From an uncultured Bacteroidia bacterium (lineage in GTDB: Bacteria; Bacteroidota; Bacteroidia; Bacteroidales; F082), in NCBI GenBank assembly GCA_902774365.1, contig CACYHX010000019.1, positions 1 to 52,752 of the forward strand: 52,752 bases of DNA, written 5' to 3'. The notes under the pieces were generated by a model. That model saw nothing but the letters and a program-made list of their open reading frames with translations. It was not told where the DNA came from and made no database searches. Shown here piece by piece: positions 16,965 through 23,732 of this stretch. Both the position numbers and the translations under genes were made by a program. Positions within the stretch are counted from its first letter, which is position 1, and every line of letters begins with the position of its first letter.

Positions 16965-17195
16965 TTAATTCAGGTAGAACCTTTCAGCGCATAGATTTCC
17001 TCCCTCCTCCGTCGGTCGAAATGACATGCACTGAAAGTTGAATGTATCTAGGGTTTCCTGTGGCACATAGCTCCATTTGGTACAGGTGTTGCAATGGCGC
17101 GGTGCCCTGACGCGGCCAGGCACGTCCTTGGTCTTGCAAGCGGTTGTCAATAAAACCAGGCATAATGATAATAGTATGAACAACTTACTTTTCAT
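16965..17195 (-). CDS. Small lipoprotein whose C-terminus is repeat-derived
   Basis: 76 codons. MKSKLFILLSLCLVLLTTAC is a clear lipoprotein signal (Cys20). The short mature part has CNTCTKWSYVPQETLD. The last ~20 residues, CMSFRPTEEGGNLCAERF, are the translation of a palindromic repeat (16981-17037) of the 'GTCATTTCGACC..GAAATCT' type common in Bacteroidetes. The original C-terminus was therefore probably replaced or extended by the insertion. No function can be assigned. Confidence 0.65.
   Translation of the reverse strand: MKSKLFILLSLCLVLLTTACKTKDVPGRVRAPRHCNTCTKWSYVPQETLDTFNFQCMSFRPTEEGGNLCAERFYLN
16981..17037. repeat. Palindromic repeat overlapping the 3' end of the small lipoprotein gene
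   Basis: Outer arms CTTTCAG (16981-16987) and CTGAAAG (17031-17037) enclose an AGATTTCC..GGTCGAAATGAC core (16993-17025). The architecture is like that at 10914-10970: a variable stem with a conserved core. Confidence 0.6.
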
Positions 17196-17230
17196 TTCCT
17201 TGGGTTTTGTAAGTTTTGTGACATAATACG

Positions 17231-18610
17231 TTAATTTGATAACCAGTTGGCCGGGTTTTGCCGGTTTTGTTCTTTTAAGAGTTCGAAATGCAGTTCCGTT
17301 TTGTTTTCGGTTTTGTTGGTGTGGACGGTGCCCAGGTTTTGTTTGGTCTTCACCTTGTCGCCGCGTTTCACGGTGACGTTTTCGAGGTTGGAATACACGG
17401 TGAAATACTCTCCGTGGCGCAAGATCACCACGGTGTTGGCTCCCGTCAGCTTGGTGACGCTGGCCACTTCGCCGTCGAATACGGCGCGAGCCTTGGCGCC
17501 CTCTGTCGTGGCGATGTCGATGCCGTTGTTGGTCACGGTGACTTTGTCTGACACCACGGACGTGTGTTTTCCGTATGACGAAGAAATCACGCCACGTTCC
17601 ACAGGCCAGGGCAGCTTGCCCTTGTTGTTGACGAAGTTGGTCGACAGGGTCTTCTCGGCGGGTGTCAAGGCCATGCCTTTTTCTTTGGGTGCCGGCGTGG
17701 TGGTTTTGCCTTTGGTCTTTTCCTCTTCCCTGCGTTTGCGTGCGGCTTCTTCGTTGGCCTTGCGGATTTCCTCGGCGATGATGTCGTCGATGGCCTTTTG
17801 CAGCTTTTTGGCCTGCTGTTGCTTGTCCTTGATGTCTTGTTGTATCTTTCCTTCTTGCTTTTTGAGTTTCGCCACCTGGCCGTTCAGCTCTTCCTTTTCA
17901 TTTTTCAGGGCCTCTTGTTGTGCCTTTTCGTCTTTCAGCATCGTGGCTTGTTGTTCGCGCGCTTGTTGGCTGGCTTCGACCGCGTTGCTGATCTCGCGTT
18001 CGGTGTTGGCGATTTGGTTCATCTTGGTTTTTCGGGCGTCGGTGAACTCACGGATGTAACGCAGCCGGCTGAAGGCTTGGTTGAAGTCCTTGGAGGCGAA
18101 GATGAAGCCGAGACGGTCGTAATGGCTTCGGTTTTTGTTGGCGAAGACAATCATCTTGGCGTATTCCTTTTGCAGCTTGCTGAGGTCGGAATTCAAGGTC
18201 TTGATGTTGTTTTGGCCTTGGTGGATTTCTTCGTCGAGGAGGGCGATTTGTTCGTTGTAGGCTTTGATGAGCTTTTCGCGCTGCTTGATTTTCTTGTCCA
18301 AGAGGTTGACTTCGTTGAGGGTCATCTCCCTGTCTTTTTTTGTTTTTTTCAACAACTGGTTGGCGGTCGAGATCTCTTTCTGCAGTGTGTTGATTTCGGT
18401 TTCTAACTGCTGTTTCGACTTGCCTTTCGTTTTTTGGCAATAGATCGGGTTGGAGACAAATAGTAAAAACAATAGAGCAAAAACAGAGACAAACCACTTT
18501 TTACCGTCATGGCGGAGGCACATCCGCCATCTCCTACACTTAGGAGATTGCGGGTCAAGCCCGCAATGACGGCTTGGATGGGTTTGGTATATGTTTAGTC
18601 TATTGTTCAT
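17231..18610 (-). CDS. EnvC-like coiled-coil protein with degenerate LytM (M23) domain
   Basis: 459 residues as annotated. After the N-terminal region and a signal peptide core (VFALLFLLFVSNPIYC) comes a long coiled coil (about 60-300) rich in K, E, Q, then a LytM domain. The metal/catalytic positions are changed: HxxxD reads NGID and HxH reads ELHFEL. It should therefore be an inactive regulator, like EnvC, that activates N-acetylmuramoyl-L-alanine amidases during cell separation. The ATG at 18610 overlaps the upstream stop (ATGA). Residues 13-36 are encoded by an inserted palindrome (18504-18572), which also offers an internal ATG at 18523 preceded by AGGAG at 7 nt (430 residues). It is the last gene of the flippase-dut-TPR-DUF4292 operon. 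Confidence 0.85.
   Translation of the reverse strand: MNNRLNIYQTHPSRHCGLDPQSPKCRRWRMCLRHDGKKWFVSVFALLFLLFVSNPIYCQKTKGKSKQQLETEINTLQKEISTANQLLKKTKKDREMTLNEVNLLDKKIKQREKLIKAYNEQIALLDEEIHQGQNNIKTLNSDLSKLQKEYAKMIVFANKNRSHYDRLGFIFASKDFNQAFSRLRYIREFTDARKTKMNQIANTEREISNAVEASQQAREQQATMLKDEKAQQEALKNEKEELNGQVAKLKKQEGKIQQDIKDKQQQAKKLQKAIDDIIAEEIRKANEEAARKRREEEKTKGKTTTPAPKEKGMALTPAEKTLSTNFVNNKGKLPWPVERGVISSSYGKHTSVVSDKVTVTNNGIDIATTEGAKARAVFDGEVASVTKLTGANTVVILRHGEYFTVYSNLENVTVKRGDKVKTKQNLGTVHTNKTENKTELHFELLKEQNRQNPANWLSN
18504..18572. repeat. Double palindrome (CCGTCAT..ATGACGG family), copy 1, in frame in the EnvC-like gene
   Basis: Two half-palindromes, CCGTCATGGCGG..CCGCCATCTCC and GGAGATTGCGGG..CCCGCAATGACGG, separated by a few bases, so the whole is also an inverted repeat. 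Read in the gene frame it gives HCGLDPQSP...MCLRHDG. Related copies: 20795-20907 and 41626-41713. Confidence 0.8.
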
Positions 18611-19149
18611 TTCAATCTAACACGTTCCATCTTATCGGTGATCTTCAGCGGGAAGGTCGTTTTCTCGTCGAGTTTTACGTTTTTGTATCTGATTTTGGCC
18701 GCCATGTTACCCATCACGAAGGTTTTCAGCTGTACCATCTGGTTTTCAACGGGCGGAACGCTTTCGTTATTGTCCAATAGTAAAGTTTGCACCAAAGGCA
18801 GGCTGAGTGGCATGCCGACTTTCGCGCAAAGGCTGTCCAAAGGCTCGGCGAGGTAGGTCTTTTCCATGCGGTTGAGCACCCAAACGGAGTCGTTGCTGAC
18901 TTTTGCGCGTAGCACCTCTACGCCCATGGTGGCGGTCACGCTGAGCCAGACGATGCTATCGTTGCGCATCCTCAGTTGTCCCGAAAGGTTATCGAATGAC
19001 ATGCCGTTGCCTTCGGCTTGGATGTCGAGGTTGGCGGTCATCCATTCGAAGGCTTGTGGCGGCGTGGGCGCTACGGTTTTCTTGCGCGAGGCGCAGGAGG
19101 TCGCTGCCAGCAGCAAGGCCAACAATGCTATCGTCAATCGGATTTTCAC
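18607..19149 (-). CDS. DUF4292 lipoprotein
   Basis: 180 residues starting at GTG 19149. The lipoprotein signal is IALLALLLAATSCASRKK (Cys about 19). The mature region, with LSGQLRMRNDSIVWLSVTATMGVEVLRAKVSNDSVWVLNRMEKTYL split over two beta segments, is the pattern of DUF4292, a Bacteroidetes outer-membrane-directed family with resemblance to LolA/LolB-like half-barrels. The role is unknown; genomic association with the TPR and EnvC-like genes points to envelope biogenesis. The stop overlaps the next start (ATGA). Confidence 0.85.
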   Translation of the reverse strand: MKIRLTIALLALLLAATSCASRKKTVAPTPPQAFEWMTANLDIQAEGNGMSFDNLSGQLRMRNDSIVWLSVTATMGVEVLRAKVSNDSVWVLNRMEKTYLAEPLDSLCAKVGMPLSLPLVQTLLLDNNESVPPVENQMVQLKTFVMGNMAAKIRYKNVKLDEKTTFPLKITDKMERVRLK

Positions 19150-19179
19150 AATTTGTTTTGTTTCAAATACCGTTCCAAA

Positions 19180-20934
19180 TCAGTTCTTTCCGAGTTTCTT
19201 CACAATGGCGTCATAATGCTCCTGATAGGTGGCATCGGGTGTCTTGAGCAATTTCAAGGCTTTCTTCATGTATTTCTCTGCTTCTTGGTAGTTGCCTTTC
19301 TTGTAGAGCACCCAAGCGTGTGTGTCGAGGTATGTTGGGTTGTCAGGCTCCATGGTGATGGCCTTCGTTGACATCTCAAGGGCCTTGTCGAGGTCTTGGC
19401 TTTTCACGGCGAGGTAATAGGCGTAGTTGTTGAGCACCAACACGTTGTCGGGGTCGTTGCGCAGGGTGCGTTCGTAGGCATCAAAGGCTTTTTCTTCGTC
19501 GCCTTGTTCGTGGTAGATGTCGCCCAAGAAAGCGTCGAAGTTGGCCATCTGCACCTTGTCCGTGGTGTATCTCCTCCCCTTCTCCAGGTAGGTGATGGCT
19601 TCGTTGTTCATTTTGAGCACGGCACTGGCCACGCCAGCGTACCAATAGAACACGGGCTGCATGGGATAGTATTTCAGGGCGGCGATGGCGTGTTCGCGCA
19701 CGGCCTCGTTCTCGTTGAGGTGGCTCTCGCTGACGATGAGGTTCTGCCACGAGTAGAAGTCGGTGCTGTCGATGGCCAAGGATTTCTGGTATTGTTCCTT
19801 GGATTTCATGGCGTTTTCCTCGATGAGGTAATACGAGCCGAGGATGAGGTAGCCGAGTTTGTTGTCGGGATGGGTCTCGATGAAGGCCTCACCGCATTGC
19901 CTTGCCTGCTCGCTGACGTTGGGCGCACTTTGGTATTTGTTCATCCAATAGTCGTAGGTGTTGGCTTTGGTGGTGAGGTCGAGGTTTTTGTTGCGGATGG
20001 CATTCAGCAGCTCGTTGAAGGCCTTGTCCGTCTCGCCGTTCATCTCATAGAGTTCGAGCAGAGAGATGTTGATATACGGGTGCTCTGGGTTGACCTCCTT
20101 CATCCTCTCGTAGGTCTTCAGCGCGTCTTTGGTTTTACCATTTTCGGCGTAAAGCTGTGCCAACAGGCCGTAGTAGCGAAGGTTGTCGGGGTTTTGCTTG
20201 ATGAGTTTCTCCAGCTCCGTGACCACCTTTTTCGTGTTGCCTTGGCGTCGGTAGACGCTAAGGCGTTGCTCGGTGATCAATTCGTTCGCGCCCACCATCT
20301 CTTCCAGGACATCCATTTTTTTCAGCGCCTTGTCGTATTGCTCGGTGACGAGGTAGGCATCGATGAGTTCGCTCAGCATGTCGGGGTCGTCTGGGTAGGT
20401 CTTGGTCAGACCTTCATAGAGCTTGATGAAGTCGTCGTATTGCTCCAGGTTGCGGTAGAATAAGCCCAACCGCATCTGGTACCATTTGTTCTCTGGGTCG
20501 AGTTGTGCGGCTTTCTGGATCATGTTGAAAGCCTCTTCGATGCGACCGGCGTTGTAGTACTGTTCGCTCAACTCGTACATGGAGGCGTGGTCGTTGGGCC
20601 CAAAACGCAGTGCCTGTTCGAAGTTGCGGATGGCGCCGTCGGTGTCCTCACGGTACTTGCTTTGCAGGCCATCGGAGAAGTAGTTGGCGTTTTTGCGCTT
20701 GTCGGGCAGGTCTTGGAACAAGGAGCCTATGTCTTGGGCCGCGACACTGGCTGAAAGAGCGAATACAAACAGTAAGGAGAATATCGACCTTTTACCGTCA
20801 TGGCGGAGGCACATCCGCCATCTCCTGCGCATAGAGACAAGACTCTTCTGCTTAGGAGATTGCGGGTCAATCGCGGTTCTGAGACCGCGATGAAGACCGC
20901 AATGACGTTTAAAGGGGTTGTTTTGGTTTTTCAT
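19180..20934 (-). CDS. Secreted tetratricopeptide-repeat protein
   Basis: 584 residues from ATG 20934 (MKNQNNPFK), chosen because the longer reading from 20997 overlaps dut. The signal peptide core is SIFSLLFVFALSASVAAQ. About a dozen TPR units follow, for example YYNAGRIEEAFNMIQKAAQLDPEN and DPDNVLVLNNYAYYLA. It probably acts as a periplasmic or outer-membrane scaffold. Residues 10-47 are encoded by an expanded palindromic insertion (20795-20907), so the true signal peptide may start at the internal ATG 20814, also with AGGAG at 7 nt (544 residues). The operon context is flippase, dut, this gene, DUF4292, EnvC-like. Confidence 0.85.
   Translation of the reverse strand: MKNQNNPFKRHCGLHRGLRTAIDPQSPKQKSLVSMRRRWRMCLRHDGKRSIFSLLFVFALSASVAAQDIGSLFQDLPDKRKNANYFSDGLQSKYREDTDGAIRNFEQALRFGPNDHASMYELSEQYYNAGRIEEAFNMIQKAAQLDPENKWYQMRLGLFYRNLEQYDDFIKLYEGLTKTYPDDPDMLSELIDAYLVTEQYDKALKKMDVLEEMVGANELITEQRLSVYRRQGNTKKVVTELEKLIKQNPDNLRYYGLLAQLYAENGKTKDALKTYERMKEVNPEHPYINISLLELYEMNGETDKAFNELLNAIRNKNLDLTTKANTYDYWMNKYQSAPNVSEQARQCGEAFIETHPDNKLGYLILGSYYLIEENAMKSKEQYQKSLAIDSTDFYSWQNLIVSESHLNENEAVREHAIAALKYYPMQPVFYWYAGVASAVLKMNNEAITYLEKGRRYTTDKVQMANFDAFLGDIYHEQGDEEKAFDAYERTLRNDPDNVLVLNNYAYYLAVKSQDLDKALEMSTKAITMEPDNPTYLDTHAWVLYKKGNYQEAEKYMKKALKLLKTPDATYQEHYDAIVKKLGKN
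20795..20907. repeat. Double palindrome (CCGTCAT..ATGACGG family), copy 2, in frame in the TPR gene
   Basis: About 113 bp. The left half is as in copy 1 and the right half is expanded by an extra inner dyad (TCGCGGTTCTGAGACCGCGA). It encodes HCGLHRGLRTAIDPQSP...MCLRHDGK in the TPR frame, directly before the signal-peptide core. Confidence 0.8.
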
Positions 20935-20959
20935 TATGATGATGTTATTTGTTTGGTTT

Positions 20960-21397
20960 TTAGTTTTTACCCGTATGTCCAAAGCCTCCTGCGCCACGCT
21001 CAGTCTCCGACAAGACCTCTACTTGCACGGTCTCGACTTGTTCGCAACGGGCGATGACGAGCTGGGCGATGCGGTCGCCGCTGTTGATGACAAACGCCTT
21101 ATCCGACAAGTTGATGAGGATGACGCACACCTGTCCGCGGTAGTCGGCGTCGATGGTGCCGGGGCTGTTGAGCACGGTGATGCCGCTCTTGATGGCCAGG
21201 CCGCTGCGAGGACGCACTTGTCCTTCGTAGCCTTCGGGGATTTCCATATAGAGGCCCGTGGGCACCAAGGAACGTTGCATGGGTTCAAGGGTGACGGGGC
21301 CTTCGGGCAGGTAGGCGCGGAGGTCCATGCCAGCCGAGTTTTTGGTCTCGTAGGCGGGCAGAGGATTATTGGATTGGTTGACGATGCGGAGTTTCAT
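20960..21397 (-). CDS. dut: Deoxyuridine 5'-triphosphate nucleotidohydrolase (dUTPase)
   Basis: 145 residues. It hydrolyses dUTP to dUMP and diphosphate, keeping uracil out of DNA and supplying dUMP for thymidylate. All five trimeric dUTPase motifs are present: AGMDLRA (1), RPRSGLA (2), GTIDADYRG with the catalytic Asp (3), GDRIAQLV (4), and the Gly-rich [10 protein letters not shown] (5) at the C-terminus. It is placed between the flippase and TPR genes, an order common in Bacteroidetes. The leader (21398-21444) is an A/T-rich direct-repeat stretch of AAATCTTT-like units. Confidence 0.96.
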   Translation of the reverse strand: MKLRIVNQSNNPLPAYETKNSAGMDLRAYLPEGPVTLEPMQRSLVPTGLYMEIPEGYEGQVRPRSGLAIKSGITVLNSPGTIDADYRGQVCVILINLSDKAFVINSGDRIAQLVIARCEQVETVQVEVLSETERGAGGFGHTGKN

Positions 21398-21444
21398 ATT
21401 TGAGATTCAATATTTAAAGATCAAAAATTCAAAGATTTAAAGAT
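21398..21444 (-). repeat. AT-rich degenerate repeat leader before dut
   Basis: The minus strand consists of repeated AAATCTTT/GAATTTTT units between the flippase stop and the dut ATG. It is low-complexity and unstructured; similar AATCTTTC units occur at 44901-44940. Confidence 0.45.
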
Positions 21445-22947
21445 TTAGGATTTGGAGATTTTTCTTTTGGCGAATGCGACGACGCCCTTCACCAAGTCCT
21501 TCTCCCTCCAGCAGATGAAGGCGAAGAAGACCAGCAACAGGGCGGTGTTCACGACCAAGGTCCAGACGGTGCTCTCGATGTGGGTATATTTTTGGGCGAA
21601 ATATAACGCAATAGCCACGGCAAAATAGAGGAATGCAGATTTCAAATCGTATGGTATAGGAGCCTTTTTCTGCCCAACAAAATAGGACAGCACCATACAG
21701 GTGGCATAACCCGCAAAACCTCCCCAGGCGCAGGCCCAATAGCCATATTTCGGCACAAAGATGAAGTTGATGGCGAGCAATACTGCACAACCGATGCCAG
21801 AGAAGATGGCGCCCCACCAGGTCTCGTCGGTGAGCTTGTACCAAAACGACAAATTGAAATAGATGCCCATGAAGATTTCGGCCATCATCACAATGGGCAC
21901 CACGCCCAGACCTTCGCGATAGTCGGCTCCAACGAGATATTGCAACAGGGGCATATACATTACTACGGCGAGGAAAGCCAATAGCGTGAAGATAATGAAA
22001 TACTTCATCACGGTGGCTTGGGTCTCCTTGTCGGCGGTGTCGCGCTTGCCTCCGAAGACAAAAGGTTCGTATGCATAGCGGAAGGCTTGCGTGATCATCG
22101 CCATAATCATCGCTATCTTGACGCAGGCGCCATAAATGCCCAGTTGTTCCTCGCCTTCGAGACCCGGGACGATTTTCTTGAAGACAATCTTGTCGGCCAC
22201 TTGGTTGAGAATGCCGGCTAAGCCTAAGAGCAGAATGGGCCAAGTGTATTTCAGCATCTGTTTTAGCAGGTCACGGTCGATGCCGGTGCGCAGTTTCTTG
22301 ATTTCGGGGATAAAGCCCAAAAACACCAGCGTGGTGCAAATCAAGTTGGCGATGAAGATATAACCTACTTGATAGCTGGTGTGATACCATTCCATTATTG
22401 TGGGGAAGCGACCTTGGAGATAGGGCGCTACGTAGAAAATGAAGATGTTGAGCAATAGACTCAAGACAATGAACGAGAGTTTCAGTGTCATGAACTTGAT
22501 GGGACGGTTTTCATAGCGAAGCCTCGCGAAAAGGATGGACTGAAAAGCATCAAAAGCCACGATGATGGCCATGATCTCCACAAATTCGGGATGTAAGGCA
22601 TAATCCAAGGCTCCAGCGATAGGTTTCAAGAATACTGAAACCAAGATGAGGAAAACCAGCGAGACAAAACCGACGGAAAGCCCCGCCGTTGAAAACGCCT
22701 TGTTTGGATTCACGTTCTCTTTGTTGGAGAAGCGGAAAAAGGTGGTTTCCATGCCAAAGGTAAGGATGACGAGAAGCAAAGCGGTATAGGCATAAAGGTT
22801 TGTCACGATGCCATATCCACCGGATTCTGCGGCCATCCTATGGGTGTGGATGGGCACCAGCATGTAGTTCAAGAACCTGCCGATGATACTGCTTAAGCCG
22901 TAAATGGCGGTCTGCTTCGCCAAGGATCCTAATCTGTTTTCTGCCAT
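21445..22947 (-). CDS. Polysaccharide flippase family membrane protein (Wzx/MVF-like)
   Basis: 500 residues with about 14 hydrophobic helices. The N-terminus LGSLAKQTAIYGLSSIIGRFLNYMLVPI is the usual start of MOP-superfamily flippases (RfbX/Wzx, PST family), and FFRFSNKENVN and YRYAYEPFVF-like stretches fit. Proteins of this group flip undecaprenyl-linked oligosaccharides or lipid II across the inner membrane. Since it heads a conserved dut/TPR/DUF4292/EnvC-like operon and not a glycosyltransferase cluster, a general envelope role is possible. The substrate is not determinable. Confidence 0.88.
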   Translation of the reverse strand: MAENRLGSLAKQTAIYGLSSIIGRFLNYMLVPIHTHRMAAESGGYGIVTNLYAYTALLLVILTFGMETTFFRFSNKENVNPNKAFSTAGLSVGFVSLVFLILVSVFLKPIAGALDYALHPEFVEIMAIIVAFDAFQSILFARLRYENRPIKFMTLKLSFIVLSLLLNIFIFYVAPYLQGRFPTIMEWYHTSYQVGYIFIANLICTTLVFLGFIPEIKKLRTGIDRDLLKQMLKYTWPILLLGLAGILNQVADKIVFKKIVPGLEGEEQLGIYGACVKIAMIMAMITQAFRYAYEPFVFGGKRDTADKETQATVMKYFIIFTLLAFLAVVMYMPLLQYLVGADYREGLGVVPIVMMAEIFMGIYFNLSFWYKLTDETWWGAIFSGIGCAVLLAINFIFVPKYGYWACAWGGFAGYATCMVLSYFVGQKKAPIPYDLKSAFLYFAVAIALYFAQKYTHIESTVWTLVVNTALLLVFFAFICWREKDLVKGVVAFAKRKISKS

Positions 22948-23000
22948 GGTTATAGTTATAATTCTTCAAAGAGTTTTATAGGAACGACTTATGTAAGTGA

Positions 23001-23732
23001 TTATTGCCCTTGTTCAAGAAATTGCAACGCCTTGGCAGCCGCTTTTTCTATTGCTTTTACATTTAATGCATCAACGGCTGAGGCACGAAGCCCAAATGAC
23101 GTTTTCCAAACAGTCTGAATGGTTTCTACCGCAACACCTTTGACAAAAGCGTCGGTTTCGGATTGCAGGCTTTTTATCAAGTTGTCTCTCGTTTTTGACT
23201 GCAATAAGTCAGCTTCAATGCGTTTTGACATGCTCATCTGTAAGAATGACGATACCGACCATGCACGGCATAAGGAGTCTTCGTCTGTCAATAGATGTCT
23301 GTTCAACAATTCTATTTCGTTCACGGCACCAACCCAACCAATGGCAATCAGACTTTTACGACGGATTTCGGCTGTTTTGGATTCGGCAAGTCTTGTCAAA
23401 GCCCGAAGGATGGTTGCTTGCTCTGCAGCATTGAAATGGCATACATTCTGTTCTCTGAATGAAGACAATAGGTATGCGGCGTTTATGGCGATGCTCTCCT
23501 CGTCTTCAAGACGCGACAAAAGATAATCTCCTCCAGCTCTGCCATGTTCGGAAAACTCTTCGTAAATGCCGAATCCGCGTTCCTGTTTTGGACACTGCAT
23601 TTCCATACAATAGATGTCGAAATGCGTCTCAATTTCGTTACTTTTGCCCAAAGCAGTTATAAAACTTATCGTTTCGTCCGAGATTGGGAAACCTATTGCT
23701 TTCAAGCGTTTATATTCTTTCAAGAAATCCAT
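23001..23732 (-). CDS. HEAT-repeat-like helical protein of unknown function
   Basis: 243 residues from ATG 23732 (a TTG at 23750 is an alternative). It is entirely alpha-helical, with paired helices such as ESIAINAAYLLSSF, ILRALTRLAESKTAEIRRKSL and DSLCRAWSVSSFLQM, consistent with HEAT/ARM-type repeats. No signal peptide. It overlaps the 3' end of the sensor kinase gene by 23 bp, so it is co-transcribed with it. Whether it works with the kinase is unknown; I do not recognise a named family. Confidence 0.7.
   Translation of the reverse strand: MDFLKEYKRLKAIGFPISDETISFITALGKSNEIETHFDIYCMEMQCPKQERGFGIYEEFSEHGRAGGDYLLSRLEDEESIAINAAYLLSSFREQNVCHFNAAEQATILRALTRLAESKTAEIRRKSLIAIGWVGAVNEIELLNRHLLTDEDSLCRAWSVSSFLQMSMSKRIEADLLQSKTRDNLIKSLQSETDAFVKGVAVETIQTVWKTSFGLRASAVDALNVKAIEKAAAKALQFLEQGQ

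Noticed and set aside
20935-20997. N-terminal extension of the TPR gene
   Set aside because: Overlaps the end of dut; MKNQNN at 20934 follows dut closely and needs no overlap.
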